Part shown: positions 1 through 6,404 of the stretch, piece by piece
How positions within the stretch are numbered: the stretch's first letter is position 1
Layout of the letters: each line of letters opens with the position of its first letter
From: JBKPCD01 sp046727175
GTDB taxonomy: Bacteria > Acidobacteriota > Vicinamibacteria > Vicinamibacterales > 2-12-FULL-66-21
DNA length: 12,845 bases
Direction: 5' to 3'
NCBI GenBank assembly: GCA_046727175.1
Contig: JBKPCD010000287.1
Span: forward strand, 1-12,845
The notes under the pieces: generated by a model
Seen by the model: the letters and a program-made list of their open reading frames with translations, nothing else
Databases searched by the model: none
What the model was told of the DNA's origin: nothing
Translations under genes and position numbers: made by a program

Positions 1-3
1 TCT

Positions 4-852
4 TTATCCCTTGTCCCTTTTCCCTTTTCCCTTTCTCCAGCGCTTCTCCAGCGCCTCGAAGTCCGCTTGCTCCAGCGTAACGTCACCCAGACGCCCCCCG
101 TGCGTTGGATCGTCACCGTGAAAGTCCGATCCGCCTGAAACGGCCAACCCGAGAGTGACCGCGATCTGCCGATACGTCGATTCCGCCGACGAGTCGTGAT
201 CGCTGTGGCGGACTTCCAGCGCGTCGAGCCCTTCACGCGCCAGCCGTGGAATGTCCGCGTCCATTCCAAGCAACCCCGGATGCGCCAGCGATGCGATGCC
301 GCCTGCTGCGGCGATGACGCTCGTGACCTCGACGACCGGCGCGCCGGCTCGCGCCACGTATGCCGGTCGTCCTTCGCCCAGCAAGCGGTCGAACGCATCG
401 GTGCGATCGGCCACGTGACCGGCGGCGACCAGCGCGTCGGCCACCTGGGGACGGCCGATTGTTCTGGCCGGCTGCCGACGTGCCCCATCGAGAAGCGGCG
501 TGATGTCGATCTCGTATCCCAGCTCGCGAAGGCGACTGCCGATTGCCGCTACGCGCCTCACGCGATCGGCACGCTGCGCAGCGAGAAAACCGGCGAGCGT
601 CTGGCTGCCGGGATTGAAGAAGTACCCGAGGACGTGCACGTCGCGCCCACGCTCGACTGCCGTGATTTCAATACCCGCAATCAGCCGGATGCCGCAGCGC
701 CGAGCCGCTTCGAACGCAAGGGGCAGGCCTGCCGTCGTGTCGTGGTCGGTGATGCTCACAACGGTCAGTCCGGCGGCGGCCGCGCGGGCGACGAGCGCAT
801 CAGGAGCCAGGCGGCCGTCCGAGGCAGTCGTATGGAGGTGCAGGTCGATCAC
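4..852 (-). CDS. PHP-domain phosphoesterase, RNase AM / TrpH (YciV) type
   Basis: A 282-residue metal-dependent phosphoesterase of the PHP superfamily. Visible metal-site motifs are DLHLHT (residues 3-8), TDHDT (35-39), GIEI (60-63), H73, the SLAHPG histidine (191), H216 and GSDFHG (241-246). The middle part (about 130-167, with GRP and a GRPAYVARAG segment) fits the insert of the YciV/TrpH group. Studied members remove the 3' phosphate from nucleoside 3',5'-bisphosphates and act as 5'-3' exoribonuclease RNase AM; this activity is inferred from family. It is probably cytoplasmic, as no signal peptide or membrane span is seen. The ATG at 852 places DLHLHT at the very N-terminus, as is usual, but the Shine-Dalgarno is weak (GAG close to the ATG). 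The last nine residues (KGKGKRDKG) come from a CCCTTTT-like microrepeat at 7-38 and look like a run-on tail. It is the last gene of the minus-strand series in view. Confidence 0.88.
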   Translation of the reverse strand: MIDLHLHTTASDGRLAPDALVARAAAAGLTVVSITDHDTTAGLPLAFEAARRCGIRLIAGIEITAVERGRDVHVLGYFFNPGSQTLAGFLAAQRADRVRRVAAIGSRLRELGYEIDITPLLDGARRQPARTIGRPQVADALVAAGHVADRTDAFDRLLGEGRPAYVARAGAPVVEVTSVIAAAGGIASLAHPGLLGMDADIPRLAREGLDALEVRHSDHDSSAESTYRQIAVTLGLAVSGGSDFHGDDPTHGGRLGDVTLEQADFEALEKRWRKGKGKRDKG

Positions 853-933
853 TCGTAGGTCGGAATCTAGAATCGAGAAGCCAGAGCGAATTCTGTCCCT
901 CTAGATTCTAGCTTCTAGCTTCTGTTCACGAAT
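853..933. repeat. Intergenic CTTCTAG-type repeat with inverted arms
   Basis: This 81-base gap lies between the PHP gene and the Fur-ferritin gene. Perfect 9-bp inverted arms, GAATCTAGA at 863-871 and TCTAGATTC at 900-908, are followed by repeated CTTCTAG/GCTTCTAG words at 909-922. No convincing promoter is seen for the PHP gene, so it may be co-transcribed with the gene upstream. The sequence looks like degenerate intergenic repeat DNA, and the hairpin has a long 28-base loop. Confidence 0.5.
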
Positions 934-1908
934 TCACGCAGTGGCTTGTTGTCGCGTTCTGCGCTTCGGGGCCTGGCGTCGGCGGCGCTGACGATCGACG
1001 AGCGCACGGTATTCACGAATCAGCAGCTCCAGATGCGCGCGCTCCTCGTCGGCAAACTCCAGGAAGATCTGCTTGCCCTCGGAGTCCTCGAACCGCTCGC
1101 CGTAGCGTTTGAAGAAGCGGTGCGAGCCGCGCTCGCAACGGATGCCGATCATGAGCGCCTGTCGATCGTTGACGCCCTTGGTGAGCTGATCGGCGCCTGC
1201 CGCAAACAGACCGTTCGCGGCACCTTTGAAAAAGAGGAACGTCGGCCGAGCCTCCAGCTCCGGATCCTGATCGAGCAGTTCGCGGTATCGCTTCTCGAGT
1301 GTGGTGAGGTGGGTCTTCTCTTCCTCCGCGAGCTTTTCGAACACCCGCCGGCCACGAGGATCGCGCGTGATACGTGAGGCGCGAGCGTAGAACTCGAGGC
1401 CGCTTCTCTCGGTCGCAATCGCGATCCGCAGCGCGTCGCGGGCAAAGAGAAGCTCGGTTGTTCCTCCTTCAGCGGTCGACGCGCGACCCGTGCGGCATGA
1501 CTCGCACGTGCCGTGGATCTGCAGCACGCTCTGGCGAGGCGTGAAGGCGCGCGCCGCGGCGACTTCTTCTATCAGTGCTTCGATATCGGAGCTAAGGAAC
1601 TCGAAGGAACGATTGCAGGACTTGCAGATCAGATGGAAGTGACGCGGATGACGGTACGAGTGCTCGAACCGGAACCGACCCTCGCCGAAGTCCACTTTCC
1701 GTGCGATACCCGCCTCCACCATCCACTGCAGCGTGCGGTAGATGGTGGCACGGCTGATGCGCTGATCTTCGCGGCGAATCAGATCGACCAAATCTTCAGC
1801 GGTGAGGTGCCCCTCCTGCCGCAGGAAGACATTGACGATCAGGTCTCGCTTGCTCGACCGTTTGCTCCCGGCCGGCCGGAGACTATCGATGTAGGCAGTT
1901 GGCTCCAT
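934..1908 (-). CDS. Fur-family regulator fused to a rubrerythrin/ferritin-like diiron domain
   Basis: A two-domain protein of 324 residues. The N-terminal part (about 8-140) is a Fur-family metal-dependent DNA-binding domain with a winged-helix recognition region (SRATIYRTLQWMVEAG, 53-68), a histidine-rich stretch ending HFHLIC, and two CxxC pairs (C95/C98, C135/C138) for the structural zinc. After a short linker, residues about 148-306 form a ferritin-like four-helix bundle with two half-sites: E167 with E197xxH200, and E259 with E289xxH292. All six diiron ligands are present. There is no rubredoxin domain; the end is strongly basic (RRRRQAPKRRTR). The fold suggests an iron- or peroxide-responsive repressor carrying its own diiron sensor or peroxidase; this is inference. 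The ATG at 1908 is preferred over an upstream in-frame TTG at 1926, because the TTG lies inside the GGTTCAA repeat. An ordinary Fur is about 140-160 residues, so the extra domain is the notable feature. Confidence 0.85.
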   Translation of the reverse strand: MEPTAYIDSLRPAGSKRSSKRDLIVNVFLRQEGHLTAEDLVDLIRREDQRISRATIYRTLQWMVEAGIARKVDFGEGRFRFEHSYRHPRHFHLICKSCNRSFEFLSSDIEALIEEVAAARAFTPRQSVLQIHGTCESCRTGRASTAEGGTTELLFARDALRIAIATERSGLEFYARASRITRDPRGRRVFEKLAEEEKTHLTTLEKRYRELLDQDPELEARPTFLFFKGAANGLFAAGADQLTKGVNDRQALMIGIRCERGSHRFFKRYGERFEDSEGKQIFLEFADEERAHLELLIREYRALVDRQRRRRQAPKRRTRQQATA

Positions 1909-1910
1909 TC

Positions 1911-2009
1911 CGGGTTCAAGGTTCAAGGTTCAAGGTTCACGGTTCACATTCAGGGTTCAACGTTCATGCGAACCACGAAACCTGAACTTTGAACGTTGAA
2001 CGTTGAACC
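1911..2009. repeat. Degenerate GGTTCAA/GGTTCAC tandem words with an inverted repeat
   Basis: The gap between erpA and the Fur-ferritin gene is filled with GGTTCAA, GGTTCAC and their complements. Perfect 13-bp arms GGTTCAACGTTCA (1954-1966) and TGAACGTTGAACC (1997-2009) could form a stem with a 30-base loop. It sits downstream of erpA and upstream of the Fur-ferritin gene, so it could end erpA transcription or be an operator-like palindrome. The simplest reading is a low-complexity intergenic repeat of the same sort as at 863-922 and 9261-9285. Confidence 0.6.
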
Positions 2010-2026
2010 TCGAGCCTCGAGCCGGT

Positions 2027-2356
2027 TCAGACGCTGAACGACGAGCCGCACCCGCAGGTCGACTTCGCGTTCGGATTCTTGATCGTGAAGCCGCCGCCGG
2101 TGATGTTGTCGACGAAATCGACTTCCGCGCCGGTCAGATAGCGCGCGCTAATCGGGTCGACGAGCAGGCGCACGCCGTTCGATTCGATCACCGCGTCGGT
2201 CGAGGCATCCCCTTCGCCTTCGTCGATCATCAGGCCGTATTGGAATCCGGAGCAGCCGCCCCCCTGGACGAAGACCCGCAACCCGGCGTTGACCTTATTC
2301 TCCTCAGCCAGCAGCTCGTTGATTTTGGTTGCCGCAGCCGGCGTGACATTGATCAT
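2027..2356 (-). CDS. erpA: A-type iron-sulfur carrier / cluster insertion protein (ErpA/IscA family)
   Basis: A 109-residue HesB/IscA/ErpA-family protein, the usual length. The three conserved cysteines are C35 (in GGGCSGFQYG) and C101/C103 (in the C-terminal CGCG). These bind a transient Fe-S cluster passed to apo-enzymes. The KSTCGCGSSF ending and the DFVDNITGGGFTIKNPNA segment match ErpA well, though IscA cannot be excluded. The start is well supported: ATG at 2356 is preceded by GAGGAG with an 8-base spacer, and a promoter-like element lies about 35 bases upstream. It is flanked by a class I fumarase (an Fe-S enzyme) upstream and the Fur-ferritin regulator downstream, all on the minus strand, which suggests iron-linked functions grouped together. 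No isc or suf operon genes are in view. Confidence 0.9.
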   Translation of the reverse strand: MINVTPAAATKINELLAEENKVNAGLRVFVQGGGCSGFQYGLMIDEGEGDASTDAVIESNGVRLLVDPISARYLTGAEVDFVDNITGGGFTIKNPNAKSTCGCGSSFSV

Positions 2357-2364
2357 CAGTGCAT

Positions 2365-2370
2365 CTCCTC
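2365..2370 (-). promoter_or_regulatory. Ribosome binding site of erpA
   Basis: GAGGAG on the minus strand, 8 bases before the ATG at 2356. It is the clearest Shine-Dalgarno in the window; most other starts here have weak ones. Confidence 0.7.
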
Positions 2371-2390
2371 ACGACACAAACGGATATTGG

Positions 2391-2420
2391 ATTATACCGG
2401 CTGATGGTTGCTCCATTCAA
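2391..2420 (-). promoter_or_regulatory. Candidate sigma-70 promoter of erpA
   Basis: On the minus strand, TATAAT (2391-2396) is a perfect -10 hexamer, with TTGAAT (2415-2420; four of six matches to TTGACA) at an 18-base spacing. Predicted transcription starts near 2384, giving a leader of about 28 bases that contains the GAGGAG ribosome site. This supports erpA being transcribed on its own rather than only by read-through from the fumarase gene. Confidence 0.5.
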
Positions 2421-2505
2421 GAAACCGAAGCAGGTACTGCCACCCGTTTGCCGAGTCAAAGTCCGTTCTCTCAGTCAGTTAGACGTCGATCCCGACCGCG
2501 GCGTC

Positions 2506-2520
2506 CCCAGCTGAGCTGGG
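2506..2520. other. Small hairpin downstream of the fumarase gene
   Basis: Perfect 6-bp arms CCCAGC/GCTGGG around a TGA loop lie 16-30 bases beyond the fumarase stop codon. On the minus strand the T-rich stretch precedes the stem instead of following it, so this is not a canonical intrinsic terminator. The rest of the 179-base gap (2357-2535) holds only the erpA promoter and ribosome site. Confidence 0.35.
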
Positions 2521-2535
2521 CAAAATAACCCGAGC

Positions 2536-4065
2536 TCAGCCTTTGAGCTGTTCCAGCACCGCTCCTGATTGCTGCTCGATCTCCTTGTGAAGGCTGTTGC
2601 CATGCGCATCCATCGTGACCATCGCGGGAAAGTCGCGGACGTGCAGGTGCCACATGGCCTCGGGTGTGCCGAACTCCATCAGCGAGACGCCATCGACGCG
2701 CTCGACGCAGCGGGCATAGAACTGCGCCGCGCCGCCGACGGCGTTGAGGTACACGGCACCGGATTCCTTGAGGCCGGCGAGCGTCTTCGCACCCATCCCG
2801 CCTTTCCCCATCACCGCGCGCACGCCGTAGCGGCGGATGATCTCCGCCTGATACGGCTCTTCCCGGATGCTCGTCGTTGGGCCCGCGGCAGTCACGCGCC
2901 ACGTGTCGCCTTCCCTTGCGACAACCGGACCGCAGTGATAGAGGACGGCGCCGTTGAGATCGAGTGGCGGATCGTGCTTCATGAGATAGGCATGAACCGC
3001 GTCACGGCCGGTCACGACCGGTCCGGAGACCAGGACCACGTCGCCGACCTTGAGCGAGCGGATCTGTTCCTCCGAGATTGGCGCCTGGAGACGCACCTCG
3101 CGACCTGTCCTCTGAAATCCTGCGGCGGCAGCTTCGGCCGTCAGCATCGGTGTGGCGGGGGTACGGCCATTGCGGTACAACCAGCTCGTGATCGCGCCAG
3201 TCGAAGCATCCAGTCGAACCCCAAGTCGCCGGAAGGCCCAGCAGTCGTATGCGATGGACACGAAGAAGCTGGCGGGCAGCCGATTCAGCGCGCTGATCTT
3301 GCAGCCAATCAGCGACGTCTCGCCGCCGAATCCCATCGTCCCGACGCTCAAGCGATTTGCGCCGTCCATGATCGACCGCTCGAGCGCGGCGAGACGAGTG
3401 TCGGGGTTCGTGTCGTCGAGCGTACGAAACAGTTGCTCCTTCGCGTGCTGATACCCCGACGTGCGATCGCCGCCAATGCAGACACCGACCGCGCCAGGGC
3501 TGCAGCCTTTCCCCTGCGCCTTCCACACGGCGTGAAGGATGCACTTGCGCACGCCATCGAGGGTGCGATCGGCGCGGCCGAGGTGCTCGAGCTCGGTCGG
3601 AAGCGAGTATTGCGCGTTGGTGTTCTCGCAGCCGCCGCCTTTGAGGATCAGCTTCACCTCGATATCGGGCTCTTCCCACTGATCGAAGTGGACGATCGGT
3701 GTGCCGGGTCCAAGGTTGTTCCCCGAGTTCTCTCCCGTCAGCGAGTCGACGGAGTTCGGACGAAGCTTGCCGCGACGGGTCGCCTCCGCGACGGCCTCGC
3801 GAATCTGTCGGCGCATCCAGATCTGGTTCGATCCCAACGGAACCTTCACCTCGAATGTCGGCATGCCGGTGTCCTGACAGATGGGTCCCTCGCAGGATTC
3901 GGCCTGGTCGATGTTCAGAGAAATGATCGTAAGCGCCTGCCCCGCGCGCGTCGACGGCTCTTCGAATCGAAGTGCCTGCCCCATCGCAGTGCGAACGTCG
4001 GGCGGCAGGTCGGTCGAGGTCCGCGTGATGAGTTCCAGCATGCTCTCGAGGAATTGGGGAAGCAT
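2536..4065 (-). CDS. fumA: Fumarate hydratase, class I (fused alpha-beta, [4Fe-4S] type)
   Basis: A 509-residue iron-sulfur hydro-lyase interconverting fumarate and malate in the TCA cycle. The N-terminal alpha part (1 to about 310) carries the likely cluster cysteines C63 (PICQDTG), C188 (GCSPGAVGV) and C275 (YDCWAFRR), spaced as in the class I family. The beta part (about 325-509) contains GDVVLVSGPVVTGRDA, the CGPVV and TAAGPTTSIRE segments, MGKGGMG and a DAHGNSLHKE ending. Both parts are in one chain, as in FumA/FumB; many other bacteria split them into two subunits. The ATG at 4065 is just downstream of a TATACT box on the minus strand (4072-4077) and lacks a Shine-Dalgarno, so a leaderless or very short leader message is possible. 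It is divergent from aspA. A related tartrate dehydratase activity is an alternative, but fumarase is more likely beside aspartase. Confidence 0.92.
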   Translation of the reverse strand: MLPQFLESMLELITRTSTDLPPDVRTAMGQALRFEEPSTRAGQALTIISLNIDQAESCEGPICQDTGMPTFEVKVPLGSNQIWMRRQIREAVAEATRRGKLRPNSVDSLTGENSGNNLGPGTPIVHFDQWEEPDIEVKLILKGGGCENTNAQYSLPTELEHLGRADRTLDGVRKCILHAVWKAQGKGCSPGAVGVCIGGDRTSGYQHAKEQLFRTLDDTNPDTRLAALERSIMDGANRLSVGTMGFGGETSLIGCKISALNRLPASFFVSIAYDCWAFRRLGVRLDASTGAITSWLYRNGRTPATPMLTAEAAAAGFQRTGREVRLQAPISEEQIRSLKVGDVVLVSGPVVTGRDAVHAYLMKHDPPLDLNGAVLYHCGPVVAREGDTWRVTAAGPTTSIREEPYQAEIIRRYGVRAVMGKGGMGAKTLAGLKESGAVYLNAVGGAAQFYARCVERVDGVSLMEFGTPEAMWHLHVRDFPAMVTMDAHGNSLHKEIEQQSGAVLEQLKG

Positions 4066-4071
4066 GCGGCA

Positions 4072-4079
4072 AGTATAAT
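4072..4079. promoter_or_regulatory. Overlapping divergent -10 elements (fumarase / aspA)
   Basis: The plus strand reads TATAAT at 4074-4079 and the minus strand reads TATACT over 4072-4077, so the same bases could serve as -10 boxes in both directions. Rightward, it would give aspA a leader of about 120 bases that includes the palindrome at 4142-4186. Leftward, it lies only about 6 bases from the fumarase ATG. I see no good -35 hexamer on either side, which lowers confidence. Confidence 0.35.
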
Positions 4080-4141
4080 TGCAGATAGGCTTTAGGCTCT
4101 TGGCGTTGGGCTTTGGGCCTGCCGGGAGTCGAGAGCGTTGC

Positions 4142-4186
4142 CGCCTTCGTTGAGACCACGGCGAGCCTCGCCGTGGCGCGAAGGCG
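4142..4186. repeat. Two-part REP-like palindrome in the aspA leader
   Basis: A nested palindrome: outer arms CGCCTTCG (4142-4149) and CGAAGGCG (4179-4186) enclose perfect 10-bp inner arms CCACGGCGAG (4156-4165) and CTCGCCGTGG (4167-4176), with an internal mismatch region between the two stems. It would fold into a strong RNA or DNA hairpin 22 bases before the aspA start codon. Such clean palindromes between genes resemble repetitive extragenic elements; only one copy is seen in this window. Confidence 0.6.
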
Positions 4187-4207
4187 AAATCCAGAGCCGG
4201 TACAGCG

Positions 4208-5710
4208 ATGTCGAACTACCGCCGCGAGCGCGATCCCCTCGGCGAGATCCAGGTTCCCGCCGATGCCTACTACGGCGTCCAGACTCAGCGCGCGGTCGAG
4301 AATTTCCCTATCAGCGGTCAGACGGCGCCCCCGGAGCTCGTGACGGCAACCGTCCTGATCAAGAAAGCCGCGGCCGAAGCGAATGGCACGCTGAATCGGC
4401 TCTCACCACGCATCGCAAACGCCATCATCCAGGCTGCCGACGAGGTCCTCGAAGGACAACTGCGCGATCAATTCGTCGTCGACGTGTTTCAGGCGGGTGC
4501 AGGCACCTCGCACAACATGAACACCAACGAGGTGCTGGCCAATCGCGCCTCTGAGATTCTGGGCGGTGCACGCGGAGAGTACCGCGAAGTCCATCCGAAC
4601 GATCACGTCAACATGGGTCAGTCGACGAACGACGTGTTCCCGACGGCCACTCGCATTGCGATTCTGATATCGCTCCACCCCACCGCGCAAACTCCGCGCG
4701 GCGGGGGCCCCGGGATGCCGAACCTGCTCGAAAACGGCCGCGCGCTGGCAGCCGGTCTGCGGGCGAAGCGGGACGAATTCGCCGGCATTCTCAAGACCGG
4801 GCGGACGCACCTGCAGGACGCTGTTCCCATCACGCTCGGGCAGGAGTTCGGCGGATTTGCTGCGAACGTGGAGCACGCGATCGGCGACGTCGAGCGCACG
4901 GCGCAGCAACTCACCGAGTTGAATCTCGGCGCGACGGCGGTCGGCACCGGACTCAATGCCGGTACCGACTACACGCATCTCGCGATCGGGAATCTCTCGC
5001 GATACCTGGGCATTCAGCTCGCGCCGGCGGCCGATCGATTCCGCGTGACGCAGAGCATGGGCGACGTGCTCGCGTACTCGGGCGCGCTGCGCCGCCTCGC
5101 GGTGGAAGTCGGGAAGATCGCCTCGGACCTGCGCCTGCTCAGCATGGGACCGCGCGCAGGCCTTGCCGAAATCATTCTACCGGCGGTGCAGCCGGGATCC
5201 TCGATCATGCCGGGCAAGGTCAATCCCTCGATCCCGGAGATGGTTAATCAGGTGTGCTTTCAGGTGATTGGCTGCGATGCCACGATCCTCGCCGCAGCCG
5301 ATGCCGGGCAGCTCGAGCTGAACGTGATGATGCCGGTGATTGCGTACAACGCTCTTTTCGCGACGCGGATTCTGTGCAACGGAATGCGCGTGTTTCAGTC
5401 AAAGTGCATCAGCGGTCTTCAGGCCGACGCGGAGCGTTGCCGCGACCTCCTCGATCGGAGCACCGCACTGGCGACCGCACTCAGCCCGTACATCGGCTAC
5501 GCGGCGACGGCGGACATCGCCAAGACATCGGTCAAGACAGGCCGACCAATTCGGGAGCTCGTGAAGGAGCGTGGGTTGATCCCGCCCGAGCAACTCGATG
5601 CGATCCTCTCACCAGAGGCGATGACCACTCCCGGCGTTCCTGGACAACCCGAGACGCGGACTGAGGCGGGTAAACCCGAGACGCGGATTCACGCGGATAA
5701 CCGCGGATAA
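4208..5710 (+). CDS. aspA: Aspartate ammonia-lyase (aspartase)
   Basis: A 500-residue member of the aspartase/fumarase superfamily, predicted to deaminate L-aspartate to fumarate plus ammonia in the cytoplasm. Motifs seen are GAGTSHNMNTNE (97-108), NDHVNMGQSTND (131-142), GRTHLQDAVP (198-207) and the signature GSSIMPGKVNP (330-340) with candidate catalytic Ser331, Lys337 and Asn339. STND (fumarases usually have SSND), the N-terminal PADAYYGV and the PEMVNQVCFQVIG stretch favour aspartase over class II fumarase; a class I fumarase is already present next door. Compared with E. coli AspA from memory, there is an insertion of about 14 Pro/Gly-rich residues near 157-171. The C-terminus has an extra repeat-derived tail (about 478-500). 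The ATG at 4208 gives the normal N-terminus (RERDPLGEIQVP) but has a weak ribosome site. Probably the first gene of a plus-strand operon reaching 9258. Confidence 0.87.
   Translation: MSNYRRERDPLGEIQVPADAYYGVQTQRAVENFPISGQTAPPELVTATVLIKKAAAEANGTLNRLSPRIANAIIQAADEVLEGQLRDQFVVDVFQAGAGTSHNMNTNEVLANRASEILGGARGEYREVHPNDHVNMGQSTNDVFPTATRIAILISLHPTAQTPRGGGPGMPNLLENGRALAAGLRAKRDEFAGILKTGRTHLQDAVPITLGQEFGGFAANVEHAIGDVERTAQQLTELNLGATAVGTGLNAGTDYTHLAIGNLSRYLGIQLAPAADRFRVTQSMGDVLAYSGALRRLAVEVGKIASDLRLLSMGPRAGLAEIILPAVQPGSSIMPGKVNPSIPEMVNQVCFQVIGCDATILAAADAGQLELNVMMPVIAYNALFATRILCNGMRVFQSKCISGLQADAERCRDLLDRSTALATALSPYIGYAATADIAKTSVKTGRPIRELVKERGLIPPEQLDAILSPEAMTTPGVPGQPETRTEAGKPETRIHADNRG
5646..5710. repeat. 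Tandem repeats overlapping the 3' end of aspA
   Basis: AACCCGAGACGCGGA occurs at 5646-5660 and again at 5673-5687 (27-base period, in frame, giving PETR twice). The second copy runs into three 10-mers, ACGCGGATTC, ACGCGGATAA and CCGCGGATAA, at 5681-5710. The final TAA is the aspA stop codon. ACGCGGAT-type words are normally intergenic, so the coding frame appears to have run into repeat DNA. Confidence 0.75.
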
Positions 5711-5738
5711 CTACGGGCCCGAAGACCCACATCACGAG

Positions 5739-6404
5739 ATGCTGCACTTGAAAGGATTGGCCACACTCGCATTCGTAGCGATCGCGAGTATCGCGGCGAC
5801 GGCCGGGACCCCCCAGCAACATCGGCGTCTGTTCCCCCCGACGGATCTCGGCCAGCTCGAAGGCCCGGATCGCGACGCCTATCAGCGTCCTGACCTGATC
5901 ATGGACGAGCTCCAGATCGACGAGCGGAGCGTCGTCGCTGACCTCGGCGCCGGTGGCGGCTGGTTTACGGTGCGCCTGGCGCGGCGCGTCGTGAATGGAA
6001 AGGTGTATGCGGAAGACATCCAGCCGCAGATGCTCGAAGCGACCAAACGTCGCGTCGATTGGGAAGGGCTCCGCAACGTGCAGACCGTACTCGGTCAGCC
6101 GTCCGATCCCGGACTACCGCGCGGTTCACTCGACGCAGTTCTCATCGTCGACGCCTACCACGAGATCGAGAATCCGGTTTTGCTGTTGCGGAACCTAAAG
6201 GGCTCGCTCAAAGCGGACGGCCGGATCGGCATCGTCGACTTCACGCGTGAAGGTGGCGGACCCGGTCCTCCCATGGAAGATCGCGTCGATCCCGAACGTG
6301 TCATCCGCGACGCCGAAGCCGCCGGTCTCCAGCTGGTCTCTCGTCCGAACTTTCTCCGGTATCAGTACATGCTCGTCTTCGGAAAGCCACAGTCGACGAA
6401 ATGA
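5739..6404 (+). CDS. Exported class I SAM-dependent methyltransferase-like protein
   Basis: A 221-residue protein with a likely signal peptide (MLHLKG then a hydrophobic core; cleavage possible after about residue 22 in AATAG). It is followed by a Rossmann methyltransferase fold: motif I VADLGAGGG (66-74), an acidic end of strand 2 in YAEDIQ (D93), LDAVLIVDAYHEI (131-143) and GRIGIVDF (161-168). The target is unknown. Family knowledge: predicted methyltransferases with N-terminal export signals exist, but SAM is a cytoplasmic cofactor, so location and activity are uncertain. The only upstream in-frame ATG that retains the signal is 5739, 28 bases after aspA; the next Met is residue 55, just before the Rossmann core. 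Its last four bases (ATGA) overlap the start of the isoprenyl synthase, so the two are translationally coupled. Confidence 0.75.
   Translation: MLHLKGLATLAFVAIASIAATAGTPQQHRRLFPPTDLGQLEGPDRDAYQRPDLIMDELQIDERSVVADLGAGGGWFTVRLARRVVNGKVYAEDIQPQMLEATKRRVDWEGLRNVQTVLGQPSDPGLPRGSLDAVLIVDAYHEIENPVLLLRNLKGSLKADGRIGIVDFTREGGGPGPPMEDRVDPERVIRDAEAAGLQLVSRPNFLRYQYMLVFGKPQSTK

Noticed and set aside
1909..1926. TTG start that would lengthen the Fur-ferritin protein by six residues
   Set aside because: It lies inside the GGTTCAA repeat, lacks a ribosome site, and an ATG follows at 1908.
2506..2520. Intrinsic terminator of the fumarase gene
   Set aside because: The stem is only 6 bp and has no T-run after it on the minus strand.
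2569..4095. 508-codon open frame on the plus strand opposite the fumarase gene
   Set aside because: It mirrors the fumarase coding strand, has no recognisable domain and is the usual long antisense frame of GC-rich DNA.
5681..5710. Possible CRISPR or iteron array from the ACGCGGAT 10-mers
   Set aside because: There are only three degenerate units without spacers, within and at the end of a coding frame, and no cas or replication genes nearby.
4208..5710. Class II fumarase (FumC) as identity of this lyase
   Set aside because: STND, the PADAYYGV N-terminus and the PEMVNQVCFQVIG stretch match aspartase better, and a class I fumarase is adjacent.
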